NCBI RefSeq assembly: GCF_029227915.1 | Contig: NC_079883.1 | Coordinates: 25,298,001-25,358,000, forward strand | Source: Hydractinia symbiolongicarpus | Lineage: Eukaryota; Cnidaria; Hydrozoa; Anthoathecata; Hydractiniidae | Reading direction: 5' to 3' | Length of the DNA stretch: 60,000 bases | Part shown: positions 43,250 to 58,295 of the stretch, in pieces | How the letters are laid out: each line of letters opens with the position of its first letter | Numbering within the stretch: position 1 is the first letter of the stretch | The notes under the pieces: generated by a model | What the model was told of the DNA's origin: nothing | The model's database searches: none | The model's input: only the letters and a program-made list of their open reading frames with translations | Program-made: the position numbers and the translations under genes

Positions 43250-46200
43250 TGCTGGGGGAGCCGAATTCTTCTTTTTTTATCAAGGTAAAAAACTAAAGTC
43301 TCAAAAATTTTCCTAAAATAGGCGAAATTTCTCACAAATTAAAAAAAAGGATACTTTCGCCAATTTTTATTTATTTATCTTTAGCCAGAAACTTTAAATA
43401 AACTGATCCTTTATACTTTCTAGAGACAGAACAATGTTGGGAAAGTATAGTAAAACATGGGCTCACAACACATGGACTCATACTGAACAAATACTTTTTA
43501 TTGTTCTTTCTTAGAGACGGAATAGCGAAAAGCTTGGCACGAGAAAGTTGCATATGAAAGAGCTAACTGAATAGGCTATTTTCCATATTTAGAATCGAAC
43601 AATTTTAAAAATGAGAGACTGGTATGTTACTTAAGAGCTGCTTAAGTTTTTTATAAATAAATCAGTATTTGCGTGAAAGATGCAAACTTTTTTCCGTTCG
43701 AAACTTTTGTTCCTGATTTATTGCCAAAAACAGAACATGTTTATTCTAAATCCGTTTAATCATAGTTGATATGGTTTAATGGATTCATCACGTCACCAGG
43801 TTCGGTTCTCTTGGAGATGAACGAGCTGCAACACGCATTTAATTATGCACCGTACTGACATCCTTGTGTTTCTGTTTCGATCGCACAACTTTTGAATTCA
43901 AAAAAAAAAAGAAAAAGTTACACACTTCAAAAGTATTTTGAGGTATTTCAAAAATAAACACAGATTTAGAGATAAAGGATGTAAATTGGCCGTTCACGCA
44001 AGTATTGAATTTAAAAAAAACTTCTTTTTCCTGCCTGTGTAGCCTTAATCAGCAGAAATTTTGCTGACAAAATTAAAAAGGATTTAGTATATGAAATGTC
44101 TTATGAGGAAATGAGTAGTAAACCACAATAATTTATGAAACTTCAAAGTGAAGGAAAGAAAATTTTGTTACAACCTCGACCCCATTTTTTTATAACGGAA
44201 TATCCCTGATATCGAAAAGAGAAAAAAAGTCCCTGCCACCGAGGTTGATGTTATTAGACACATAAAATTTTTTAAAAATGGTAAATTTAATAATATTTTT
44301 TTTTATCAAAAAATATTCAAAATGCAGTGAACCCATGATCCCATTTTTAGGGTCTCTTTTTCCAGCACCTTAAATATATTTCTAATTTAGACACACGTAT
44401 GAAGTTTGATTTTTTTTCTGTGAGATTCCCTTCATGATAAAATAAGACTTACAGCAGAGCATGGTACTAAAAACATACTTTTTAAATCGTAAATGGCAAA
44501 GCTACGAAAAGAAAATCATTGTTTTTAAAAATACGATCAACCGAGCCGGAAATTTGCCATGAAATTATAAATCCAGAATATAAATTCTCTTGCAATTTTC
44601 TTTTTAACTATTGATAAGTTGTTATTCTTGTCGTCGAGTCTTTTCTCACCTACAATGACCACGTAAAAAAATCATATTGACTCAATCAATCATTGACGTA
44701 ATTATGAAACTCCCAATTTCTTGAGATAAACACATTATTTTTGTGGAAATTCCAAAAATAAACAAATGAGAACTAAATGAGACTGAATTCTAAAGTTGTG
44801 TTCTTACTCTTAAAAACAAAATAAGAACAACTCAGGCTGAAAAAGGTACGGAAAATAAGAACAGGAAGCCTCAGTTTAATTTTACTGGTCATTACAAAAC
44901 AAAGCATGTATTAGCTAGCAAATTCTTACGATAAACATAACAAATTTTCAACGCAACAAAATTTAAAACCTGGCGCCGTTAAATTCTTCCATGATGTCAT
45001 ACGAGTTATTAAAAATGAGTGCATTCAAATTGGCTTCAAGTTTAAGCGTTTTTCCACTTAGCGTAAATCTTTCGCGGAAAAAAATAAATTCTTGTAAGCC
45101 TTTTTTTTTTATAACTAAGTTTTCACTTTCCACTAAACTGCGCTCTTTCCCAACTAAGGAAATTGCAAAAAAATATGGCTTGTGCCAGGATGGGACAGCA
45201 TCTGAAAATATCAGAAGTTGTCACGGATTAGGTTGTTAGGTTTTTTATATTTAGCCGGGAAGTTTTAACGTCCTTGAGGATTTCATCCTAGCAGTTGCCT
45301 CTCCCTCCCCTCCGACTATAACTATGTTAAATTACCGCCAATATCTACTGAACACTCTGTGAGTAAACTAGTCAGTAGCCTGTGGATGAAACCACGTGCA
45401 TTCCTTTCCTTTATTACATTTCGTGTTTCCATAGCACCGACAGAATACGGTAGTATAGAAAATTTATTTTAAAAATTACACCCTACAAAACGCATGGTAG
45501 TGTTGCAAGGACTGGAAATAAGGAAATCCAAAACTAAACTGTTGCGCCAAGCACTGCAAAGAAGACACTATCTCTAGGATTCCTTCAATTTATTTTAAGA
45601 TAACAATGACATATGAACCTGTATAATTTAGATATATATTTTAAATATCCTTCAAATTAACAAACATATTAACAAAGCTTGCACTGTCATCAGCACTAAT
45701 GTCCCCGCGAAAAGAAAATAAAAAAAAATGGTATTAACGTCTTCCTTCAGTATTTTTTGTATACTAAAGGGGCGATTTTTTAGCTTAAAAACATCCATAC
45801 AACATATTACTTTCCTAAATGGTAGCTGTTTAGAAAATCGAGCTCAATCTTTTCCGACTTGCAATTTTAATCACTTGGGCTGGATGGATTGGAATATCAC
45901 TTGAATTCTTCATTAATTGTTCGTATTCTTTTCAAATTTTGAGGATATCGCTTTTTCATTGATACTTTAGTTCTAAAATTATACTACTTTTTCCAAAAAT
46001 ATTTTCTTGTTGTCCTTGGATTGACAAAATTAAAGGAACATTCCTACAATAAAATATGTGGCAGTTATTGTTTAAGACATAACTAGTAAATATTGTATTA
46101 ACTGGGCAACTAAACTATCTTACAATTTTCCTAATGATGATCCCATAAAAAAACCTATGAAGTATGCAGACGAGACTGTATTTATTTTCTCCAACGTAAA

Positions 46201-47396
46201 CTCCTCGTTTCTTAAATTTTGCTAAACAGCATGGAAGTCGTGTGTAAGAGGGTAGATTTGGAACTGCAAATGACGATGAGGAGAAAATAAAAGTTGTTCA
46301 CGAGGAAAAATTGTTGTACGTAAAAACCACGTAAGCATTTAAAAGAATTCTAGATTTCATATCTTCAAAGTTAATAATGTTGCTTGGTAGCTCAGCCTGC
46401 TTAAGAAAGTGTTCCTTATATTAAAAAAGCATGTGATAACTTTGGCGTGCAAAAAATTGTGTTCATTCATAATAAAAACAAAGTTATCAGATCTAAAACA
46501 AGTATTTTTACAACTATTATCGTAACATCTTTTTTTTCCTTTCTTGGTTTTCGTTATCTGATTTAAGATATTTTTGTATTTCATGTAATTAAAACTATTT
46601 TAGCTAATGTGACTCCTCTCCTGGGTCCTCGTTCTACTAATTTTTATTTTATGTTTTTGTGCTTGTGGCTTGCAGTTATAAAGATAACATCTACAACAAT
46701 TTTAAACGCGTTTTTAATAAATTTTTAAGTAATTTGCGTGTTGCTGTTATTTTTGACTTGCAGCCAATTTTTTTTGCGGTAAAATTCTTTCATCAGATAA
46801 GCGCAGGTCAATAAAGTTCGGTTACATAGGCGCCTGTAACGAAGAAAAAATAGAAACAAAGTTTTAATTTAATACAATACACGGAGCAAGATCCAGCAAC
46901 TACGATACTTCTGGTATTATTTAAGCCTTTGGAGTGATCAACTAAAAATGGACAATCAGGGCCGTTAAGCGAACGACCAGTAATAATCGGGGTTAAAATG
47001 ACTTAAAGTAAACCGCTAAAGAAGTTCCCAACCCTCATTAATTTTTTCCTCTGTGTGCTAAAGAAAAACCACGCGTCCGCCCATATCCGAAGAAAAAGTC
47101 CTTCTGTGTAGAGAATTTTCCATTCAATAGAAAGACCGGGTTAAACGAAGCTCCCGTTAGGTTGAATTTAGTCTAAAATGACATTATAGTTTAAATTAAA
47201 GCGATTTTTCAAGAGACGTTGCTGGGTGAAATTTTTGGTGATGAATAAGCCATGCAACTCACTTGTAAACTGAAAATGGATCAAGATAATGAACGTTCGA
47301 GTTATCCGGCATTTGAGTTACCGCGAGCAAACTATAAAGAATGGATAGTTATTTTGTTTTCCATGCAATCTATGGGCTTGGGCTTGAAATTTTTGT
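43250..47396. other. Gene-free AT-rich stretch
   Basis: No gene, RNA or clear repeat recognised in about 4.1 kb. Confidence 0.35.
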
Positions 47397-47405
47397 TGGC
47401 GGTCA

Positions 47406-47486
47406 CAACCTCGTCCCCGGGGCATCTTGTATCTTTTTGCCGTGCCGATATATAAAAAGAGACAGTATGTGTTGGGAATGAGGTTG
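47406..47486. mobile_element. MITE, CAACCTCGTCCC family (copy 4)
   Basis: Ends CAACCTCGTCCCCGGGG and (complement) CAACCTCATTCCCAAC, 81 bp. Flanks TGGCGGTCA and TGGCATACA share 6 of 9 positions, an eroded 9-bp duplication. Confidence 0.6.
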
Positions 47487-47495
47487 TGGCATACA

Positions 47496-50400
47496 AGCAA
47501 TAATTATAGCAGATACTTGGGGGTAAAAACGGACGAGATATGCCATAGATTACAAAAGTTTGAATCGATCCTTTCTGCTCATCGTTAGGTATGAGAATAG
47601 GATTGATATCTTAGGCGATTGTCTAAATAAGCGAATGCTGTGCACGACTACCGTAGCTGAAATAGAAGCTTTAAATTCATTAGAAAACCTTTACAGGGTC
47701 CTCGTTGACAGCAGCAGTAAGAGAATAACCTAGGTGAACATGCTTAATAATAATAACTATTTTTCTTGTCCTTCATGTAAAACATAAAAATATATTAAAT
47801 TTGCAAAGTTCTGGATCAAGCTTCTTTAACATGAATACTTCTATAATGAGTGCAAAGAGGTTCCAGTATACTCTAATTTTAACTATAGGAGCTGTTTTCC
47901 TGCTTGAGTGAATTAGATTTCGCTTCCTCCTCCTGAGCAATGAAGGAGGGACACATCATTTCTTCTTGTATCAGCTGCATTTCCGTTTTACCTAGCTGTA
48001 CAAGCATCCCTTTAGAGTATTTTTTAATAACCATAACAAGGTCAACATTATTTAAGAGATGCATTCCATCCCACGTTCATAACAAGATATAAAAATCATC
48101 ACCAGTTCAGAATGTACCAAAAATTTTAAAAAACATTGACTAACCGGAGGTTGAGGTTAACGTATTTGATGATAGCATTAAAGAAAGAGAAGCTTCGACC
48201 ACCAAGAGAATGTTAAGGGTACTTCGATATTTTGGTAAATATTGTCGAAATTAAGGAATATTATACGTTCAGAATATTCTATACTGGTCATGACAAGCAT
48301 CAGAGCAAAAAGGTTTTTACTTAATCGAATTTAGCATGAATAAACGCGGCACAATTTCCAAAAATAATTCTTTATGGAAGGATAAAAAATCATCCAGAAG
48401 AAAATGTCTTCCAATCTGGTGCTAGACAATGCGAATTAAGAAAAAATGACTTAAAAGTACCCTTTTACGAGAAAAATAAGATATGAATCTTTTCTCTATT
48501 ATATATGTTAATACTCTCTCATTACAAATTTCGGATAAGTAAAACATTATCGAAAAAAGGGCTGGGTTACGTCTAACTGCTTTTTTGCTTCCATTTGAAA
48601 TGTTAATTAGCGAAGCACCCATCGCTTGGTTACAAAATGTTTTTTAAGACATTTCGAATGAATTTATTTCCGGTTCGGGTGCAACAAATTAACCTCTCAT
48701 TAGGACAGTTTACATTTTAACAAAAAAAATTATTCCCAAGGGTATTGCTAGCTTGCAATTACGCTTAAATTGTTGAAATATACTTAATTAACGGTATTTC
48801 CCTGTTAATTAGATAACACAAAAAAGAGGTAAACTTTTTTCTTGAATGGACTTTGTTAAAAACATTGGCAATGTGATTTAGTGACAGCATTGAGGTGATT
48901 AAAATTCCTTCATGACGTCTTATTATTACAATAATTAGGTCTGCCCATTCCCATTCACTGTCATATCTCATCATAGTTTAACATTTCCTTTTTTAATATA
49001 AATTAGTTTCAAATTACTTAGGCGTTATTTTTAGATTGTATTTTATGCTAAGAAAAAAAAACTTACAACATATCCAAAATATATTTTATGTTTTTGAAGA
49101 ATGCCAATGCCAAAAATTTGATTTGAAAAATATGACATTTGTTTTTGTTTCAACTGCAAGAAAGACGTTTTTTGAAGACTAACACAATTGACTGAGATAA
49201 TTGTGCTCGTTGTGCTAGCGTTTTAGCCTCCAAAATTTAGGCATTTTTTACTATGACACCAATCTACGCTTTAACGCGCGCTAAAGATGTGAAAACATAA
49301 AAAAAAAAACTTTTGAAATCAATTTTATATTTGGATTTTGTAAAGGCGTATTAAGGGAAAATTATTTATAGTCGACAAAAAAGTAGCTAAAAAAATTTAG
49401 TCAGCAGAATATGAATCGCGTCACCTTTACCGAGTAGATTTTATTAACAAAATTACTTTCCGTGCATTATTTTTACAAATAATTGTGGAGTTTAAAAAAT
49501 ATTAAATATATGCAGATAAATTTAAGAAATTCTCCTTTTATTTATTTCAACTCAAAATCTGAACTAAAAATATCCTTTTGAACCCTCTTATTTTTTAGGC
49601 GTTTTGCCTCTAAAGAAAAAACCTTAGTCGGCAAAAAGCAAAGCCGGAAAAAATTGTTGAACATTAAAAAAGGATCAGTAAAAAAATTTAGCCTGCACAA
49701 AATAGTAGTCACTGAGTCAAGCTCGTCACATTTATTGACTATTTTTTCACATGACGCTTTTATAATAAAAATGGGAACAGGCGACTGTGTTTTTAGATTA
49801 GGTGAACTCAAAACGTATAAATATGTGCTTGTTACTGCAAACAAAAGTTCAATATTATACGTATTCAGTAGTGTATGAGTAGTGTCTGGTAAAAAACAGC
49901 AAGGTATCGTCACTTTGGTTTGGTTTTAAGAAGCATGCCAGGGTACACATATCGAAAAAAAGAAAAGCATATAAACGAAACACTTCATGACGAAACAAAA
50001 AATACAATTCTTTATTGTTACTTTCTTTTGTCAATAAGAACATGTTACAATATCAATACCATGGTCACGTCATCAGATATGGCAAGGGCTGACAATAAAA
50101 AGACAAATTGTTGTTTGCATACGTCTTATATTTTATTGAAAACTTGTAACTACATTACATGCGCTGATCCCCCAGCTGAAATAAGATAATAATTACTTCG
50201 ACGTGTTAAATAGGATTAACTTTTTTTAAGCCTGCGTGATTCGACGCATTAAGAGGACACAAAAATTTTTCCGAACATCGGGAGTTTCGCATTAATTGCC
50301 GCAATATGCATCATACATCGTTCAAAATATTCACATCTGACGCTAAAGGAAGTCAAGCCCTTAACACGAGTCATGTCGTCACCAATATCGTCATGCAGCC

Positions 50401-53400
50401 GTCAAAACAAAAGACATTTAGCAAAGAAACAGTTAAATTTGGACGAGAACTTCGCCACTAATGACATTTTTTGTATCAGTACATAGTTTCGCTTGTTTTT
50501 CTTTCTTTTTTTCATCTGCGATGGAGAAAGCAATAATTAATGTTGTCAAAAATAATTGCTATTCTAATTAGGGTTAATGAAAGAGTTAATTTGTCCATAA
50601 CTATATGTAAATTCATAAAAGCTTTGTCCTATGAAATATAGGCTTCCATTATTTAAAAATTTAATTTTTTTGAAAAAAAACACCACATCAGCACAATAAT
50701 ATCTAAGGTTCATCCATGTAATTAATACACCAATTAAATACTAAAAATAGACGAAATTAAACCTGGAAAAAATAGAATTGTGCGAAAGAAAACTTTCAAG
50801 TTTAAGCTAGTGTCACAAAAAATAAGTGTCTTGTCTCATGTATTTCCTGATCCGTCAATTCACAAATACGAAGTGACAGATTGACAAACTGTAGAGGAAA
50901 TATTTTACTGCCCACCAACTTGGGGTTGTAACCTAAAAGGGACAACATTATTCTACGTGACTTTGCCTAGTAAACCAATTTCCCCTAACTTATTTAGGAA
51001 CGTTACGTTATTTAGCTTGCCCTAATCTTTGAAATCGCATGAAGGGTATTTCCGTAATAAAATTTATAAAGCAAAATATCATTCCTTGAAGACTGAGTGC
51101 GGAGGCAACGAAACAAATAAGCTGAGCTAATCTTCATGTAACGGTTTCCAATAAACTACATATTGGCTCATAATTGTATTGTGGTGACCTACTACACGCT
51201 TTGCATGGTGAAGTTATCTTGCTTTAAAGAGCATTATATGTTCATATATATTCATGCGCGTGGATGTGAAAATAACAACAGTATACGATAAGGTGCAAAA
51301 CGTTTGTTTACGCCAGTAACTTGTATAAAAATGTATAAAAAGTATTATGTGATCTAACAAATGCAATTTCGTAACAAAACTTGAATTATAAAACTAACCA
51401 AGTAATGTCGAAAGTGAATTTTAATATATACATTCTGTATTAAATTTAGGATTTCAGTAATCAGACATAAATTTTTCCAAGGACAACTTTATCAAACGCA
51501 CAAGTAAATAAAAGTTAGCATATACTAACACAATTAGTTGAATTAACACCTTTTAAAATATAATTTAACACAAAGAAAAAATTGCCCTATCCTAGTCCTA
51601 TCTAACTATATAGATGAATCATTAGGCAAAAAAAACAATCATTTTTGTAAATATAATTTCTTTTAAGCATCACAAACTCCAGAACACAAGTTCTAAAATG
51701 TTTCTTCAATCTCGGCTAGGAGGCTAGTTTTTAGGGAACATTAATGATATTTTAAACCTTGAGATGGTAGATGGAAGCAAGTTCTTTGTTTACAACAAAG
51801 TGAATTAAATAATCAGTACAACGAGTAGATGTTTCAAAATATAAAATGGAAGACCAAAATGATCGAGATGGTGAGTGATAATATAACATCAACCTCTCCT
51901 AAATTTTCAGTAAAAAAGAGACTAATATTGGACCTAAAAAACAGAATTTACTGACTATCATCATCATGTGTACAGATATATAATCAAGGCGACAATCACT
52001 GCAAGAAAGAAAAGTAGGCAGGTATGATAATAAAAAGATAGGATTTAATAAAGCACAGTGATTTCCTTTTCACGGACTTAAAGCTAATTTGAGTCTCATT
52101 TTAATAATACCTGAGATGCGTCTCTCTATCTACGACAAGAAAAAATCATTCTTTACTCTATCTCCATAACAAAACTCTAAGGCAAAAATTTTTTTACATC
52201 AGACAGAGGAGATAGAAAGATCAAAGCACACCGCTATTTCAATTAAACGTTATTAGACTGTATGTTTATCAAAGATTAAATGCTTCAACACTTCATAAAG
52301 TTTTTGTCACCATGTGTAAAATTAGGGAGTGACAGATCAGCGTGTCAATAATTCATTAATACACTAATCGAATTATAATTAAGAGTAATCAATCTGCAAC
52401 GAAAAAAAAATGTATCCTCGTTTTGAACTGATTTCAACTATACTGAAAATGTATAGCACGCTTGTAACCTTTGTTTGTAACCTCTTTACTTGCAAAAGTT
52501 CAGCTAGCATGCAGCTTGAAATATTCCATGTACTTTAAGAATGCTATTACATGTAGTTTTATCAAAACGCATTGATTAAATTCCTGGTAGTAAAAAACAA
52601 CGTGCATGACTTAACATTATTTGATCTGTCCCAATTAAAACAATGTTTGAAGTAGATCAAAATGACTGCAAGCAAATGTCTTAGTTGGATCAACTTTTGA
52701 ATTTCAAGATTTGGTTCCTTTTTTCGTTCATTCGTTTTGATTATTTGTTTCGTCTGCCGACCTTCCATAATTCGAAGGACGGGATCACAATCATAAATTC
52801 TCAAAACATACAGCACGTTACTAAAGTGAATCTTGCATCAATTTAGGCGTGACAGTCCTTTTTGATCAAAGGGAACCGAAGGTTTTCTGACTGCGCACTT
52901 ATCACTTAATGCGAACAGCTTGTTTTTTTCATATGGGTTTGAAGGAAAGCGCTTATTAACCTAGTTACAAATAGCCTTAACAGAAAAATCAAAACAGCCG
53001 CAGCACACGAATGAGCAATTGTGATACGCTTCATTACATTATGATAATTAGAGACCTCGTTTTGCAGTTTAAGGTTTGTTTTTCCAACATGTGGGTCTCA
53101 GGGCCAGAATTGGATGTTAACGTGTGGATAATTAATTACCATAAAGTTACCATTAGAATTGTAAAATCACTTTTTGAAATCTGTGAAAAGGTTAAAATGC
53201 CACTTTAGGAATGCTACTTTCTCGGCGATTTGTTTTTGCAAGCGATTTACTAGAAGTAAGTACCCACTGGCATTCACCTTTGCCTACACCATGCTATAAC
53301 CCCTCTGAATTTTCTACTCGTGTTTGAAGCTAATGAACATTCTACTAAATTCCAATTAAAATTAAACAATAAACATGTATGTAATTATTATTTTATTTGA

Positions 53401-56400
53401 AATAAACAGCGAAAGCAGAAGACATTAGGAAATTTAAATGGTGCATTCAAAGTGTGGTGTTGTGATATTTACAATAGGCAAATACAATCTAAAGTTTTGA
53501 AATACCTGTGTTTTTTTATCCGTTAGTTTTTATGCGCTTCACCCACGCCATTTTAAAAGTTGAAACGGATTGTTTACGTTTCCTTATATGGAAGTATTGA
53601 AACTTAACTAACGTTGCCAATTCGTGGTAATAATTTTAACAGGAATGTTGAATTAGGCGGGTTTTTTGCGCACGTTTATACGGTGGGCTTAACAACGAGA
53701 CGGCAAACGAGAAGTCGATGGAAAAAGATGCTTTGGTCATCATTTTACGTATAAAAGTAAACTTTGAACTTCCTTTTCAATTCTCCGCTTTCCATTTCTT
53801 AAGTCATCTTTTCGAAAATTGTCGACAGTTTCGAGTAATTAGCATTAACCCATCGTTCTGGCATTTATTCAAACCTGGTGACAGAGCTGATACGCGTGTG
53901 CGTGTGTGCCAACTGACAAATTTTTAAATTTTTAAAAGTTGTTTCGAGTCCCCACTTTTTATAACTTTTGTACGAGCAAATTTTAAAGGCATTACAAGGC
54001 TTAAAGGAGAATTAAAAGTATAAAAAAAATAAAATGATGTTAGAGAGAAAAAAAGGAAACTGGATAGTTTAGAAATAATTCTAGATCCAAAAGAGTTTTT
54101 TTACAATATTAAATGCGTAGATAAATCAATGCTTCCTATGCACAACAGTATTTCAGAAAATGCAAATGTCTGTAAGTCATGTAGATATGCGTGCAATGTA
54201 TGTTAAACAAACAGACTCATGTAGTGACTCATTTTTAACAGTTTTGCTGAAGGAGAATTGTTCTAATTATGATTGATCAAAATTGATAAAGATCTTGCTT
54301 TTTGTTCTGATTGCAAAAAGAGGTTCTAAATGGTCTTTTTTCCCCAATATTCAAGGGGAAGGATTTTCACAGGCGTTTACCGTCTTAATCTCAGTGACGC
54401 CAAAGCTTCTATTTATATATATGTATATATATTAAAACCGTTAAATCATTTTTAGATTGATGATAAATTATTATTAATCCCTCAATCACTAAATGTGTTT
54501 TTAAAAATTCCTCATATATCTTAAAGCGTAGGGAAAGTTGCACACCTCACCGTTGTGGTATTTTTTGTGGTGCAATTCTTGTTTATAGTATCGCCAACCA
54601 GCTAATTTGAGGGTTAACAAAAACAAAACAACAAAGTATTATTTCAGAATATTTATAATTGACGAAATTAAACGACATTTCCGTTGCTAGACATTAACGA
54701 CGAGTAAGCTAAATATGTTGTTGCATTCGCGTTGATTTGGATGTCTTCTCATAACTATTTATTCATCCTCCTAGTCCTATCTAAGATAACTAACTTTTGA
54801 ACCTTGTGACAAACTAAATCCAAAACTTCCTCTGCTTAAATGTATACACACAATAAAAAAAGAAAAAGTCTTAATAGCATTTAGCTTATCTTGATGTGAA
54901 CGTTCTCGGAGGGAGAATAATATAACGAATAATCTTATCTCCTCTAAGGATCATTTTCAGCGTGGGTTGTAGCTAGTTGTCCATTTTAACAATCGTTTTG
55001 ACGCCATTGGGAGGAGCTTTTAATTTTATTCATCATTAAAATATCCAGCTGAACAAGAAATATTGTATTCTATTCAACTTTCCCCCTCTACGTGCTGATA
55101 GACAACCCAACATGACAGCGGTATCGGCTACAGCATGATGATGGATTGGATTGCACCTGACGGAAATAAATGGCCAATATTTTGATGACGTAGTCATTAA
55201 GTCAGACTAACCGGACATAAATTTGTTTTAATTTTTTATGTCATAAAGTGCTGTGTTTTATTTATACAGCCTATGAAACGTTTATGTACGTAATATGTTT
55301 TAAGAAAATGGAAATGCAACACACTGCACACTGATGTGTCTTGCTTTTTTTGCGAGGGAGAGGGGAGGGAAAGAGGAAGGGAGGCTCGTTTTTTTGTTTC
55401 TTGATCTGGTAATTTTTAAAAAAAGAGATCGTATCAAGATTGTCTCCATTAGGAGATAAAATATTTACGATTTTAATTCGCAAATTTCGCGAAATTTTGA
55501 ATCCCCTGTTCTCAGTAGTATAATAATGCATCACACAATTCTGTCATTTTTAGTTTAGTATAAACATTAGTTTAGTAATTTTTAGTTAGTATAATTCGCG
55601 AAAATAGGTCCACGTGAGTATTAGACTGGATTCTGACAATTTAGCTATTCTATTATTTAAATATTCGATACACGTAATACGAAAAAAAATAATTTAATTT
55701 CAATGCCACTAATAGGATCTTAATTTTCTAGTTTGATCAAGTGATTTTGGTGCAATACGCATTTTAACATTCTTTGTGGAAATCTGGCTGTAATATTTTT
55801 TGGGAAATATTGTCTATCACAATTTAAATTTCCTAAAATGAAATAAAAACGATTCATTTCACCATTCTTGCAATAAATATGATTTTGACTTGTAAAAATC
55901 GTATTTATTTTTAAATGTGTTTGAGGTAAATATTATCCCTGTAAAAGATAATGACGCCAAAATATTTTAGGTCTATTGAAAAGATACTTTAACAAATAAA
56001 AACAGAAATTTTATTGTTTTAGCAGGTAAAGAAAACGAAAATTATACGTTTGAAGCAATTCATAGTCACTTACTAGGCAAAATCCCGTTTGGCAAACCTA
56101 TGTTTTTTTAATTAATTACGTTTTCTCATGTATTTTGACTTCTCCCTTTCTTTCCTTAATTAACTACAATTTTAAACATCGTAAATCTGTTGACAATGCA
56201 GAACGGTACCATTAGCCTTCTAATTCTTCCTGAACGGCAACAAACTCATTGTGTGAAAAGCATTTGACAAAAAGACCAGATATCCGAAATAATCAGCACT
56301 AACAAAAAAGCCTGATTAGATTTAAAAAAAAATAGATTGTATATGAAAAGCTTAGATACAAGATGTCGTCAAGAAAAAACAACGGTATGTAGACAGACAT

Positions 56401-58169
56401 TATAGATTTTTGTTGGTGCACTATTACCTGAATTATCTTTGTTTTAGTTCCTTTTTGTATCGTATTCTTGTTTTGCTTCACTAAATTGGAAAAAAGATGG
56501 ATTTCCTAGAAATTAAACAGGAAAAATCAACAGCGTATGTGAATACAGTCAAAATTTTGTTGAGTCAAAAGGTGACAAATAACGCAGCAACTTCAATCGT
56601 TATGATTGTTGTTATGCGTAAATTTTGGCTTTATAAACTGCAGGGAATTTAGTGTGCTTAATTTAAACAGTTTAAAAATAATTTTTAATATTCTATTTTT
56701 TTCTTTTCTTTTTTTTCTGTTAATCGGTCAGCCATAGTGGGTTGTTATTTATTTATTTTGAACAATTCTACAACAATTGCCACATTAGCTCTTTAAGAAT
56801 ATGACAATTAAAAAGCATTGTAAACAAATATAAAAATTATGCCTATTTTCATTTGTTGGCAAGCTTTTACTTACATAGAGCTAAAAATAGCAAAAACAAC
56901 TTAACAGGTTTGTGAGATATTATCGCGGAATAAAATGAGTCAAGAAATAAGAAAAGCATGTGCAATATTTAATTGCTCACATAAAATGCTGAGAATCTAT
57001 TGAGGGTAAAGGATAATGCTTATTAAACATATACCCTTACAGACCGTGTGTTTTCTTCTAATACCCCTCTGTCGTTATGACCTTTCTTAGCATGCGCGAT
57101 AGAAGTCATTAACGCGGGCAGAAGCACACGACCTTTATGTATATTAGCTTTATCTTACAAAGGTTCACTAGGTGAGTATTAAATCACACGACTTTCGCAC
57201 TAATTTATAAATGAACCTTAAAATGTATCAACGTGGACTTGGAAAATTAAAATGTCGTTTAGAACAGACTTATTCCATATTTTCTAATGACCAGTTGGTA
57301 CTTAATGTTTAGGGACGGTGGGTTTCTTTGATGTGACAGTTAGAGTCAATTAATATTTCCGTCAAGGAAGCCATCGTGTCTATGTATACAAAACATATTC
57401 AAAAAAAAATGGAGGAACTTACTACCCTAATATTGTATTCTACTATGACAAATTAAAAATTTATTTCGATAAATCATAAAAATATTTCAAAAATATTTTT
57501 GGTTGGTATAAAAAAATTGTAAACGCAGGTTGAAAACACACACAAAGAAGATTCATGTAGAACATTAGTAAATCATTTAGGCTTTATTTATTTGTTTATT
57601 TATTTTCAGTCTAAAGTTGTTTATTGAGTTTGGCGTCGTGCTCAAAGGCAAGCCCGATTAACACCATAGTCACACACACAAACGATTGAGACAGCGCCTT
57701 AATTCTTAAGACACCTTTCTGAAAATCTCTAACCGCGTTTGTATTACAAAAGCTCAATGAATAACTTAAAGGAAAGCAACAAAATTGCATAGATACAAAA
57801 GGATTTGAAGTTGAAAATTTGTTGTTTATTGTTTTTCTTCGCAGCATTATAACAACACAATTATACACTGAGATCATAGGGATAAATTTAGAACATACTA
57901 TAGTCAGGGAACATCGCCATTAATTCAAAAACAATTTTCAACAACAAAGACAAACAAATTTTTTTTAATTGTGACCAATTGCATTTAAGATATTAACAAT
58001 GTATCTCTTTTCAATTAAAAGAAGAGTCGAAGATGCCATGTTAACGACATGATAAGATATGGTCGTCAAAAGATTACCATTTTAAAGGTCGTTAAAAATG
58101 TTTTTAATTGTAATTGTCTTAAGTACATGCGTGGGGTTGATATGAAAGTAATTAACATAGCAACTCGGT
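47496..58169. other. Long gene-free region upstream of the bZIP gene
   Basis: More than 10 kb without a recognised gene. Short frames at 49542-49913 (minus) and 49654-49878 (plus) overlap and have no known motif. Near 55485-55605 TTCGCGAAA recurs. Distal regulatory DNA of the bZIP gene is a possibility, not shown. Confidence 0.4.
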
Positions 58170-58177
58170 TATAAAAG
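58170..58177 (+). promoter_or_regulatory. TATA box of the bZIP gene
   Basis: TATAAAAG followed 29 nt later by CTCAGCA (A at 58199), an initiator-like match. This would give a leader of about 97 nt before the start codon. ATATTTTAG at 58261-58269 resembles a splice acceptor and could instead mark a spliced or trans-spliced leader. Confidence 0.5.
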
Positions 58178-58295
58178 GCTTGGCAATGTTCACTGCTCAG
58201 CATAAAGAGAGAAACATCTAGAGTGTCAACACACATATACAAACATTGAGTATTCAACTTATATTTTAGTTGGGGAAGCTGATCAAAAACGAAAC

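Noticed and set aside
49542-49913. A 123-residue minus-strand open frame
   Set aside because: No motif, overlapped by an equally good plus-strand frame, no promoter or splice context; likely chance.
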